Below, in pieces: positions 17,521-26,026 of a stretch of 39,953 nt of DNA. Below the pieces are notes generated by a model that was given only the letters and a program-made list of their open reading frames with translations, made no database searches and was not told the DNA's origin. The translations under genes were made by a program, and so were the position numbers. The stretch spans positions 1 through 39,953 of the forward strand of contig JAGLWM010000011.1 of NCBI GenBank assembly GCA_023133415.1, in the 5' to 3' direction. Position 1 is the stretch's first letter; the number at the start of each line of letters is the position of its first letter. The stretch is from Candidatus Pacearchaeota archaeon. GTDB taxonomy: Archaea > Nanobdellota > Nanobdellia > Pacearchaeales > GW2011-AR1.

Positions 17521-19692
17521 ATGGTAAAAAAAATTAGGAAAAGAGATGGAAGTGTTGTGTTTTTTCAAATGGACAAGATTGAGGGGGCAATTTGGAAGGC
17601 GGTTCGGGCTGTCGGTGGGAAAGATAGGGAAAGGGCGCACGAAATTTCGGAGAAGGTAGTTGAGAAGTTGGAGCGGATTCATGGGGAGCATGGGATTGCA
17701 GATGTGGAAGAAGTTCAGGATTTGATTGAGAAGGTGTTGATTGAAGAGGGGCATGCGAAGGTTGGTAAGGCATTTATTTTGTATCGGAAGAGTCGGGAGG
17801 AGTTGAGAGACGTTAAAGGTTTGTTTGATACTATTGAGGCTGTTGAGGATTATATTGGTTTGAATGATTGGATGGTCAAGGAGAATTCTAATATGGGGTA
17901 TTCGTTACAGGGCTTGAATAATTATATTGCGACAAAGATTATTGCGAATTATTGGATGAGGAGGATCTATCCTGAAGCGATTCGGAAGGTTCATGAAGCT
18001 GGGGATTTGCATATTCATGATTTGGGGACGCTGGGAACTTATTGTGTTGGTTGGGATTTGAAGGATTTGCTGACGGTTGGATTTAAGGGCGTTACGGGAA
18101 AGGTGGAGTCGAAGCCGGCGAAGCACTTGAGGTCGGCGTTGGGGCAGATGGTGAATTTCTTTTATACGTTGCAGGGTGAATCGGCTGGTGCTCAGGCGTT
18201 CAGTAATTTTGATACTTTGCTTGCACCGCTTGTGAGGGTGGATGATTTGAGTTATAAGGAAGTTAAGCAGGCTATGCAAGAGTTTGTTTTCAATATGGCT
18301 GTTCCGACGAGGGTTGGGTTTCAGACCCCGTTTACGAATATTACTATGGATTTGGAGGTGCCGAGTTATATGGCGAATGAGCATGTTATTGTTGGGGGAG
18401 AGTTGCAGATGGATAAGTATGGGGATTTTCAGAAGGAGATGAATGTGATTAATAAGGCGTTTGCGGAGTGTATGCTTGAGGGGGACGCATCAGGGCAGGT
18501 TTTTACGTTTCCGATTCCGACTTATAATATTACGAAGGGCTTTGATTTTGATAATCCCGAGTATGATTTGATTTGGGAGATGACGGCGAAGTATGGGATT
18601 CCGTATTTTTCGAATTTTGTGAATTCTGATATGAATCCTGAGGATGTGCGGAGTATGTGTTGTCGTCTTAGGATTGATAATACTGAATTGAAGAGGCGAG
18701 GTGGGGGTTTGTTTGGGGCAAATCCTTTGACTGGTTCGATTGGTGTTGTGACCGTGAATATGGCGCGGCTTGGATATGTTTCGACGAATGAGGATGATTT
18801 TTTGGCTAGGCTTGACAAGTTGATGGAGTTGTCGAAGGAGAGTTTGGAAATTAAGAGGAAGGCGATTGAGCGATTTACTGAGATGGGGCTGTATCCTTAT
18901 TCGAAGTTTTATTTGAGGCAGGTTCATAAGAGGTTTGGGAAGTATTGGAAGAATCATTTTGGGACGATTGGTTTGCTGGGGATGAATGAGGCTGTGAAGA
19001 ATTTTATGCCGGGTGAGGATATTACGACGGAAAAGGGTCGGGTTTTTGCTCTGAAGATTTTGGATTTTATGAGGGATAAGCTGGCCGAGTATCAAGAGGA
19101 GACTGGGAATATTTATAATTTAGAGGCGACTCCTGGAGAGGGAACGACTTATCGATTTGCGCGGATGGACAAGAAGAGGTTTGGTAGGATTTTGGTTGCG
19201 AATGAGGAGGCGTTTCAGAAGGGGGCGAAACCTTATTATACGAATTCGTCGCAGTTGCCGGTTAATTTTACGGATGATGTTTTTGAGGCGCTTGATTCGC
19301 AAGACGAACTTCAATGTAAGTATACAGGGGGGACTGTTTTCCATACGTTTGTTGGAGAAAGGATGACCGTGGATTCTGTGAAAAGGATGGTTAATAAGAT
19401 TTCGAGTAATTATCATTTGCCTTATTTTACGATTTCGCCGACGTTTTCGATTTGTCCGATTCATGGGTATTTGAGTGGTGAACATGAGTATTGTCCGAAG
19501 TGTGATTTGGAGATTGCGGAAGGGAAAAGGGGTGCGGTTGAGGATGTTGTTGCGGAAGAAGAGGTTGAAAGGAAGATTGTTGAGGCGGAAGTTGGTGGGC
19601 AGGATGAGGATAAAAATAAGGTTAGTGCTTTTGGGAATGAGCAATCTAAAATAAAATTGGGAGGTGATACTAATGGCGAGGACGAAATGTGA
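17521..19692 (+). CDS. nrdD: Anaerobic ribonucleoside-triphosphate reductase, catalytic part lacking the glycyl-radical C-terminus
   Basis: N-terminal ATP-cone, RSALGQMVNFFYTLQGESAGAQAFSNFDTLLAPLVR, C-terminal Zn site CPIHGYLSGEHEYCPKC; the ORF ends without RVxGYLRP. Confidence 0.92.
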   Translation: MVKKIRKRDGSVVFFQMDKIEGAIWKAVRAVGGKDRERAHEISEKVVEKLERIHGEHGIADVEEVQDLIEKVLIEEGHAKVGKAFILYRKSREELRDVKGLFDTIEAVEDYIGLNDWMVKENSNMGYSLQGLNNYIATKIIANYWMRRIYPEAIRKVHEAGDLHIHDLGTLGTYCVGWDLKDLLTVGFKGVTGKVESKPAKHLRSALGQMVNFFYTLQGESAGAQAFSNFDTLLAPLVRVDDLSYKEVKQAMQEFVFNMAVPTRVGFQTPFTNITMDLEVPSYMANEHVIVGGELQMDKYGDFQKEMNVINKAFAECMLEGDASGQVFTFPIPTYNITKGFDFDNPEYDLIWEMTAKYGIPYFSNFVNSDMNPEDVRSMCCRLRIDNTELKRRGGGLFGANPLTGSIGVVTVNMARLGYVSTNEDDFLARLDKLMELSKESLEIKRKAIERFTEMGLYPYSKFYLRQVHKRFGKYWKNHFGTIGLLGMNEAVKNFMPGEDITTEKGRVFALKILDFMRDKLAEYQEETGNIYNLEATPGEGTTYRFARMDKKRFGRILVANEEAFQKGAKPYYTNSSQLPVNFTDDVFEALDSQDELQCKYTGGTVFHTFVGERMTVDSVKRMVNKISSNYHLPYFTISPTFSICPIHGYLSGEHEYCPKCDLEIAEGKRGAVEDVVAEEEVERKIVEAEVGGQDEDKNKVSAFGNEQSKIKLGGDTNGEDEM

Positions 19693-19792
19693 GGTGTGGA
19701 GTCGTGTCGTGGGATATCTGAGGCCTACTGCTCGATGGAATGACGGGAAGTTGGCTGAGTTTAAGGACAGGACTGTTTTTTGTCCGAAGTAA
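19673..19792 (+). CDS. Separate glycyl-radical C-terminal peptide of NrdD (39 aa)
   Basis: MARTKCEVWSRVVGYLRPTARWNDGKLAEFKDRTVFCPK*: canonical NrdD glycyl-radical terminus; GGAGGTGAT at 19660-19668 before the ATG; frame differs from nrdD, 20-nt overlap. Confidence 0.85.
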   Translation: MARTKCEVWSRVVGYLRPTARWNDGKLAEFKDRTVFCPK

Positions 19793-19815
19793 TTCTTATT
19801 TTTAGTGAAAGTTTT

Positions 19816-19893
19816 TTGGTAAAAAAATTCTTACGTACCATTGTATGCTGCGAATTTTTTTACACTGCAAAACTTCCTACTATAAATAAGAAT
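19816..19893. repeat. Intergenic hairpin element, copy B
   Basis: ttggtaaaaaaattcttacgtaccattgtatgctgcgaatttttttacactgcaaaacttcctactataaataag; stem AAAAAAATTC/GAATTTTTTT. Confidence 0.7.
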
Positions 19894-19908
19894 TTTTTGT
19901 TTTTTAGA

Positions 19909-20640
19909 ATGGCGATGAAGATTGCGGGTTTACAGAAGGTTTCAACGATTGATTATCCTGGGAAGATTTGTTGTGTCGTTTTTCTACATGGATGTAATTT
20001 TAGATGTGGGTTCTGTCATAATCCTGATTTGGTTGTTAAGAATTTTGATGGAGGGTTTAGCGAAAGTGGGATTTTGGATTTTTTAAAAAAGAGAGTTGGA
20101 AAGTTGGATGCGGTTTGTATTACGGGGGGTGAGCCGTTGATGAGTTTGAATTTTGATTTTGTAAGGAAGATTAAGGAACTGGGGTTTAAGGTGAAGTTAG
20201 ATACGAATGGTGCGTTTCCGAGTCGTCTAAAGGAGGCGATTGATTTAGGATTGGTTGATTATATTGCAATGGATGTGAAGTCTTGCTGGGAGGACTATTC
20301 TAAGGTTGCTGGTGTTGAGGTTGATTTGAAGAAGATTGAGAAGTCGATTAAACTTGTGCACGAGTTTAATAGGGGTTCGGGCTGTAGGGGACAGAGTGAG
20401 TTTAGGACGACGATTATTAATCGGTTTCATGATGCGGAATCTATGAGGGCTTTGGGAAAATGGTTGAATGAGATTTGTGGCATGAAGCCGAGGAGGTTTT
20501 TCTTGCAGGGATTTAAAAAGAATGAGGAAGGAATGATTGATTCTGATTTTTTGAGGGAGAAGAATGTCGGCGAGGAGTTTTTGAATGAGTTGAAGGAGGA
20601 AGTTGGAGAGTTTTTTGAGGAAGTTGGGGTTAGGGGTTAG
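19909..20640 (+). CDS. nrdG: Anaerobic RNR-activating radical SAM protein
   Basis: MAMKIAGLQKVSTIDYPGKICCVVFLHGCNFRCGFCHNPDLV; start moved to ATG 19909 from the track start at 19780. Confidence 0.9.
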   Translation: MAMKIAGLQKVSTIDYPGKICCVVFLHGCNFRCGFCHNPDLVVKNFDGGFSESGILDFLKKRVGKLDAVCITGGEPLMSLNFDFVRKIKELGFKVKLDTNGAFPSRLKEAIDLGLVDYIAMDVKSCWEDYSKVAGVEVDLKKIEKSIKLVHEFNRGSGCRGQSEFRTTIINRFHDAESMRALGKWLNEICGMKPRRFFLQGFKKNEEGMIDSDFLREKNVGEEFLNELKEEVGEFFEEVGVRG

Positions 20641-20759
20641 GATTATCAAATCAAATGAGTTTTAATATAGCCAAGAATTAAAAACTAAAGAAGGTATATT
20701 ATTAAGAGTTGCACTTGAGAACAATAGTATTTATAAGTTTAGATTTGTTTTTCGATTTT

Positions 20760-21194
20760 ATGGATAAAATAATTGCTTTAAATATATCAGATGTTGTAGT
20801 AGGAGTTCAGTTTCCTATTAAAATTACAAGTGTTGAGAGATGCCAACAAATTCTTAATAATTCTGAATTTCGAGAACAATATGGATTTGAGAATATGTTC
20901 TTTAGACAGGAGAGATCATTAGGGGTAAATTTATGTCCACTATATTTTGGATGTAGGAGTGATATGCATGCAGCTCGCGTATTAAAACATACTGGTTCAG
21001 ATGATGAATTAATAAGTAAAGGACCAATGTGTGTTGCATATGCTGATGGTGGGTTTGAATATTTGAGTGGTTTTACAGGACAAGGAACTGACCAGCCATT
21101 TTACAAAAATGAATTAATAATGCCTAGCAATTTAGGATTGATTTTTTATCATCCTATTAAAGATAAAAAATTAGTAGAGTTAGTAACTAAATAA
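20760..21194 (+). CDS. Hypothetical protein
   Basis: MDKIIALNISDVVVGVQFPIKITSVERCQQIL...; ATG 20760 with TATA about 27 bp upstream. Confidence 0.55.
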   Translation: MDKIIALNISDVVVGVQFPIKITSVERCQQILNNSEFREQYGFENMFFRQERSLGVNLCPLYFGCRSDMHAARVLKHTGSDDELISKGPMCVAYADGGFEYLSGFTGQGTDQPFYKNELIMPSNLGLIFYHPIKDKKLVELVTK

Positions 21195-21269
21195 ATCATT
21201 TATTTTTTAATTATACATAGCAATTTGCTACTATTTCCTCCTATTATAATATATTTTCACAAAAATTAT

Positions 21270-22511
21270 TTAATTTTTTCTGTTTATTTTTTTAGCCAAT
21301 CTCTCAATTGCATTAATATATGCTGCGACTCTTGTTGTGGTTTGGTATTTGGTTTTTTTATCTAAAATTTCCTGTGTTGCTTTTTGCATTTTTTCTTTTA
21401 ATTTTTCGTCTACTTTTTCTGCTGTCCATTTTTCTTGGTTTATGTTTTGGTACCATTCGTAATATGAAACGGTGACTCCGCCGGCGTTTGCAAGGATGTC
21501 CGGGAGAATTAATTTGTTTTTGTTTTCGAGAATTTTGTCGGCTTCGGGTGTTGTTGGTCCATTTGCGAGTTCTAAAATTATTTTTGCTTTTATCTGGTTT
21601 GCATTTTTTTCTGTGATTTGGTTTGCGAGAGCTGCTGGAACTAAGATATCGCAGTCTAATTCTAATAATTGCTCATTTGTTATGTCGGTTGTGTTTGAGG
21701 CGTTTGGTAATGAGCCTGTCTGTTTTTTGTGTTCGAGGACTTCGTTTATATTTAGTCCCTCTGGATTATAGATTGCACTCTTGGAGTCTGAGATGGCGAT
21801 TATTTTTGCATTGTCTTTGATTATTAGTTTTGCGAAGTTGCCTCCGGCGTTGCCGACTCCTTGGATTGCTACTGTTGCGTTTTCTAGTGTTGGGATTATT
21901 TTGGTTTGTTCAATTGCTTGTTTTAGGACGAATTGTCCGCCTCGTGCTGTTGCTGTGTTGCGTCCGAGTGAGCCTCCGTTTTCTATGGATTTGCCTGTGA
22001 CGACGGCTCTTGCTTTTTCGATTGGGATGTTTTCTATTTTAGAATATTCGTTGACGATTGTGTCCATTATTTTAGAGCTTGTATATACATCTGGTGCGGG
22101 AATGTCCTTTTGTGGTCCGATTATTGAGGATATTTTTTTTATGAATGCTCGTGTTAGGTTTTCAAGTTCCTGTTCAGAAAGTTCTTTTGGGTTACAAATT
22201 ACACCACCTTTTGCACCACCAAATGGAAGATTCAATGTGGCTGTTTTTATTGTCATCCATATTGATAGAGCACTTACTTCGTCGAGATTTACTTCCGGAT
22301 GATATCTTATTCCGCCTTTGTATGGTCCGAGCAAAGAGTTATGTTGGATTCTGTAGCCCGTGAAAATTTTTTGTGTTCCGTCGTCCATCTGAACTGGAAA
22401 ATTTACCTTAACTTCCCTTTCTGTGTTTAAAAGAATATTTAATATTTGCTTAGGCAGATTTAATTTTTCTGTCGCTTTCTTGATTATTTTTTTTGCGTTT
22501 TCCAGTTCCAT
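21270..22511 (-). CDS. gdhA: Glu/Leu/Phe/Val dehydrogenase (glutamate dehydrogenase)
   Basis: GPYKGGIRYHPEVNLDEVSALSIWMTIKTATLNLPFGGAKGGV...VAIQGVGNAGGNFAKLI. Confidence 0.95.
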   Translation of the reverse strand: MELENAKKIIKKATEKLNLPKQILNILLNTEREVKVNFPVQMDDGTQKIFTGYRIQHNSLLGPYKGGIRYHPEVNLDEVSALSIWMTIKTATLNLPFGGAKGGVICNPKELSEQELENLTRAFIKKISSIIGPQKDIPAPDVYTSSKIMDTIVNEYSKIENIPIEKARAVVTGKSIENGGSLGRNTATARGGQFVLKQAIEQTKIIPTLENATVAIQGVGNAGGNFAKLIIKDNAKIIAISDSKSAIYNPEGLNINEVLEHKKQTGSLPNASNTTDITNEQLLELDCDILVPAALANQITEKNANQIKAKIILELANGPTTPEADKILENKNKLILPDILANAGGVTVSYYEWYQNINQEKWTAEKVDEKLKEKMQKATQEILDKKTKYQTTTRVAAYINAIERLAKKINRKN

Positions 22512-22834
22512 TGATTTCTTTTTTAGGTAGTTCTGTAGACCCCTAGTGTTTTGGCAGTTCTACACACCCCAAATTGCGGAGCATTGGGGCGAGTATTGGG
22601 GCCAAAAAAGAAATTTCTCGTCGTCGCTCGGCACGCCCTTTCTGCGGGAGCGAATAGAAAAAACTTAGATTCCAATACTCTCACTAATTTATTTTTAATA
22701 TTGGTTGGGGTACACTGAACTTTGTCTTGATTTAATTCCATAGATTTTTAAATTTTTTATTATTTTTAATTGTTTGTAAGCATTGTTTACTTGATTTATA
22801 TAAAATTTATAAAGATCAAATGAAATTATTTATT

Positions 22835-23260
22835 ATGATAAAAGTTAAGGTTAAAAAATTGAGCGAGAATGCTATTGTTCCGAGATATGCGCACGAGGGT
22901 GATGCTGGGATGGATTTGTTTTCTGCTGAAAATTATATTATATTGGGTGGGAAAAGGTAGCTGGTTTCTACTGGAGTTGCGATGGAGTTGCCCGAGGGAT
23001 ATTTTGCTTCTATCCGAGGGAAGAGTGGGCTGGCATATAAGAAGGGAATTTGTATTCTTGGTGGTGTGATTGAGTGGATTTATCGTGGAGAGTATGGAGT
23101 GATTGTCTTGAATACAGGAAAGGAAGATTTTGAGATTAGGGCGGGGGACAAAGTTGCGCAGGTTGTAATTGCTCCGGTTGCTACGGCGGAAGTTGAGGAA
23201 GTTGAGGAGTTGAGTGAAACAGTTAGAGGAGATGGTGGGTTTGGGAGTACAGGGAATTAG
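22835..23260 (+). pseudogene. dut: dUTPase paralog interrupted by in-frame amber codon
   Basis: Same 426-bp length and frame as 25363-25788; KRQLVSTG in the intact copy is KR*LVSTG here (TAG 22958-22960, CAG>TAG). Confidence 0.85.
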
Positions 23261-23339
23261 GGCTTGAGAATGGAGATATAGAAATAGGCATTAAATGGGG
23301 GAAAAAATTTATAAATGACGTATTGATGGTGTATTTGTT

Positions 23340-24404
23340 ATGGTGAGTTTGAAAATAGATGTGAAGAAAAGGGATTTTGTTTGGATAGTTCCATTGGTTG
23401 TTGTGTTGGTTGTCGGTTTTGCTGTTGCTTATAATTCCGGGGCTTCTTCGTCGGTGATGGGGCATGATGTTGATGAGATTGATTGGAGCAAATCAATAGC
23501 TCAATTGAAGGCAAATAAGATTTGTATTGGTTCTGATTGTAGGACGAGTTGGTCAGGTGCGGAAGTGGGCGAAGGTAATGGGTCTTCGTTTTGGTTGCAG
23601 AATGAGGAATGGCTAAATTCGATTTACTATAATGAAGGCAGGGTTGGTATTGGGACATCTAGTCCTCAAGCTAAGTTGCATGTGGTGGGAGGAGATAGTG
23701 ATGCGGTCGGGATAAGTAACTCTGCTTTGACTAAATATGCTTTTTTGTCAGGCAATGGTGACATATATGCGTCAAGATATGTAGTAGGTCAAAAAGGACT
23801 TTGTATTGGTAGTGATTGTAGAACAAGTTGGCCAAGTGGTGGCGGTGGGAGTTGTCTTCCTTTGGCAGGTGGCAAAATGAATAGTGGTGCAATAATTGAT
23901 AATGCTGGTAGAACGCACCTCGCTTCCACAGAAGACATATATTTATTAGCCAGGGGGGGTGATACTATTGTTTCTAATGCATGGGGAGGGTCAGGTAATT
24001 TAAAAGTTGATGGGGGCATAACTTTAGGGGGTGTAAAAAAGACAAGCTGGCCGAGTGGGGGAGCTGGAGGGAAAATAGTGAGAGCATATACTAGTTCATT
24101 TGGATTAACTGGCAAGGGAGCGGCATTGCATTTGTCTTGTCCTAATCAGGGACAATATCTTTCGGCAGAATATAAACATATAGGAGAGGGTAATTGGATG
24201 CCTTTAGTTGGTAAGGAATCAACAGGGGGATGGGGGCAGACTGCGGGGAGTTGTCCAGGTCGTTGTGAGCCTTGTTATAAAGATGATTCATTGGATGAAG
24301 GTTTTGTGAGAGGAATTACTATTAGGAATCCAACTGGTGGGTGTCATGATTGGGCATATGATAGAAACTGGCAATATAGGATATATTGTGAATATATAAA
24401 ATAA
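23340..24404 (+). CDS. Secreted/membrane-anchored protein with tail-fibre-like repeats
   Basis: N-terminal TM FVWIVPLVVVLVVGFAVAY; GRVGIGTSSPQAKLHVVGG; repeated (I/L)CIGSDCRTSW and TSWPSGG motifs. Confidence 0.65.
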   Translation: MVSLKIDVKKRDFVWIVPLVVVLVVGFAVAYNSGASSSVMGHDVDEIDWSKSIAQLKANKICIGSDCRTSWSGAEVGEGNGSSFWLQNEEWLNSIYYNEGRVGIGTSSPQAKLHVVGGDSDAVGISNSALTKYAFLSGNGDIYASRYVVGQKGLCIGSDCRTSWPSGGGGSCLPLAGGKMNSGAIIDNAGRTHLASTEDIYLLARGGDTIVSNAWGGSGNLKVDGGITLGGVKKTSWPSGGAGGKIVRAYTSSFGLTGKGAALHLSCPNQGQYLSAEYKHIGEGNWMPLVGKESTGGWGQTAGSCPGRCEPCYKDDSLDEGFVRGITIRNPTGGCHDWAYDRNWQYRIYCEYIK

Positions 24405-24475
24405 TTTTTTACTAAAAGAATATACGTATAATTTAATGCAACAATATTTATAAGTTTGGATTTGATTTTTATGTT

Positions 24476-24720
24476 ATGATTATTGGTATTACCGGAACAT
24501 TGGGCGCGGGGAAGGGAACAATTGTTGAGTGTCTTTTGAGGAAGGGATTTGAACATTATTCGGTGCGGGAGTTTTTGGTTGATGAAATTTTGAAAAGAGG
24601 GTTGGAACCTAATCGGGAAAATATGGTTTTGGTTGCTAATGATTTGAGGGCGAGTTTTGGGGCAAGTTATATCGTTGAGGAATTGTATCGGAAGGCTGAG
24701 GAGAAAGGTGGTGATGCTGT
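24476..24720 (+). pseudogene. Truncated 5' copy of the P-loop kinase/dCMP deaminase gene
   Basis: MIIGITGTLGAGKGTIVECLLRKGFEHYSVREFLVDEILKRGLEPNRENMVLVANDLRASFGASYIVEELYRKAEEKGGDAV then runs into antisense gdhA sequence. Confidence 0.85.
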
Positions 24721-24987
24721 TTTTATTGTCATCCAGATTGACAGAGCACTTACTTCGTCGAGATTTACTTTCGGGTGATATCTTATTCCTCCCTTGTATG
24801 GTCCGAGCAGAGAGTTATGCTGGATTCTGTAACCTGTAAAAATTTTCTGTGTTCCGTCGTCCATCTGGACTGGAAAATTTATCTTTACTTCTCTTTCGGT
24901 ATTTGAAAGAATGTCTAATTTTTCCTGAGGCAAGTTTATTTTTTTTGCCGCCTCAGCGATTATTGTTTTTGCGTTTTCTAGTTCCAT
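24716..24987 (-). pseudogene. gdhA 5' fragment
   Basis: MELENAKTIIAEAAKKINLPQEKLDILSNTEREVKINFPVQMDDGTQKIFTGYRIQHNSLLGPYKGGIRYHPKVNLDEVSALSIWMTIKTA, near-identical to the GdhA N-terminus; ends abruptly. Confidence 0.9.
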
Positions 24988-25106
24988 TGATTTCTTTCTT
25001 TTTTAGAAAAAAAGAAATTTCTCGCAAGTAGAAAAACTTATTTTCCAAAACTTCGTTTTGATTTAATCTGTTTCTAAGTTTATTGTTATTTTTAATTGTT
25101 TGTAAT

Positions 25107-25317
25107 CATTGTTTACTTAGGGATTTTTGGGAACCAAAAATCCAGAACTCAGAACTTAGGTCGTTTGTTCCTCACTCTCAGAACTTAGAGCCAATCGGGG
25201 AAGGGGAACCGCCCGGAGGGGAAGGGGCGGAAATGCAAGAAAACAGGGAATGCTCCAACGGGGCGACTCTTCTCCCTATCTGAGTTCTGGTCAGCGAGTA
25301 TTAAACATTGTTTACTT
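25107..25317. repeat. Hairpin-rich insertion flanked by 12-bp direct repeats, MITE-like
   Basis: cattgtttactt at 25107-25118 and 25306-25317; internal inverted repeat CCAGAACTCAGA (25142-25153)/TCTGAGTTCTGG (25279-25290); hairpin GGATTTTTGG-gaa-CCAAAAATCC (25121-25143). The paralogous dut upstream region lacks the insert. Confidence 0.7.
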
Positions 25318-25362
25318 GAGATTTTATAAAAAATTTATAAAGACCAAACAGAATTATTTATT

Positions 25363-25788
25363 ATGATAAAAGTAAAAGTAAAAAGATTAAAAGAGAACGC
25401 AATTATTCCAAGATATGCACACAAGGGAGATGCTGGGATGGATTTATTTTCGGCTGGGAATTATATTGTACCGGCTGGAAAAAGACAGTTGGTCTCTACA
25501 GGAATCGCAATGGAATTACCCGAAGGATATTTTGCTTCTATTCGTGGAAAAAGTGGATTAGCGTATAAAAAAGGAATTTCCATTCTTGGTGGCGTGATTG
25601 AATACACTTATCGGGGAGAATATGGAGTTATTGTTTTGAATACTGGAGACGAAGATTTCGAAGACAAAGCAGGGGACCAAGTTGCGCAAATTGTAATCAC
25701 CCCTGTAGCTACAGCTGAAGTTGAAGAAATTGAAGAGTTGAGCGAGACAGTGAGGGGAGATGGCGCTTGGGGAAGTACGGGGGATTAA
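25363..25788 (+). CDS. dut: dUTP diphosphatase (dUTPase), possibly dCTP deaminase-like
   Basis: HKGDAGMDLFSAGNYIVPAGKRQLVSTGIAMELPEGYFASIRGKSGLAYKKGISILGGVIEYTYRGEYGVIVLNTG...RGDGAWGSTGD. Confidence 0.9.
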   Translation: MIKVKVKRLKENAIIPRYAHKGDAGMDLFSAGNYIVPAGKRQLVSTGIAMELPEGYFASIRGKSGLAYKKGISILGGVIEYTYRGEYGVIVLNTGDEDFEDKAGDQVAQIVITPVATAEVEEIEELSETVRGDGAWGSTGD

Positions 25789-25840
25789 GAAAAGACAGAG
25801 GCGTAACAATATTTATAAGTAATGTATCGTTGGTATTTGT

Positions 25841-25976
25841 GAAAAAAGTTTGTTACAATAGTTTTTCTTCCTTCAAAATGCCCCTGCACTTTTGGAATCT
25901 TAAACCTGTCGCTGGAAACATTAATCTGCTTTACTTTTTGATAAGCTTCTTCTAATAGTTTTTCATCATTTGCCAT
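25841..25976 (-). pseudogene. N-terminal fragment of translation initiation factor aIF2 beta
   Basis: MANDEKLLEEAYQKVKQINVSSDRFKIPKVQGHFEGRKTIVTNF resembles the aIF2-beta N-terminus, then loses similarity. Confidence 0.65.
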
Positions 25977-26026
25977 ATTTTATTTGTGAAAGAAGAATTT
26001 ATAAATGTTTTATGTTTTATTATATA

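Noticed and set aside
19780-19908. Extended NrdG N-terminus in the ORF track (MSEVILIFSESFLVKK...)
   Set aside because: Encoded by the intergenic hairpin element; similarity to NrdG starts at MAMKIAGLQK (19909).
22523-22741. 72-aa minus ORF MELNQDKVQCTPTN...
   Set aside because: Covers the palindrome-rich spacer; no homologous ORF in the duplicated spacer and no motif.
22958-22960. Amber codon as pyrrolysine or recoded Gln
   Set aside because: A single instance in a duplicated gene with an intact paralog; no PylTS or suppressor tRNA seen in the window, so simple mutation is favoured.
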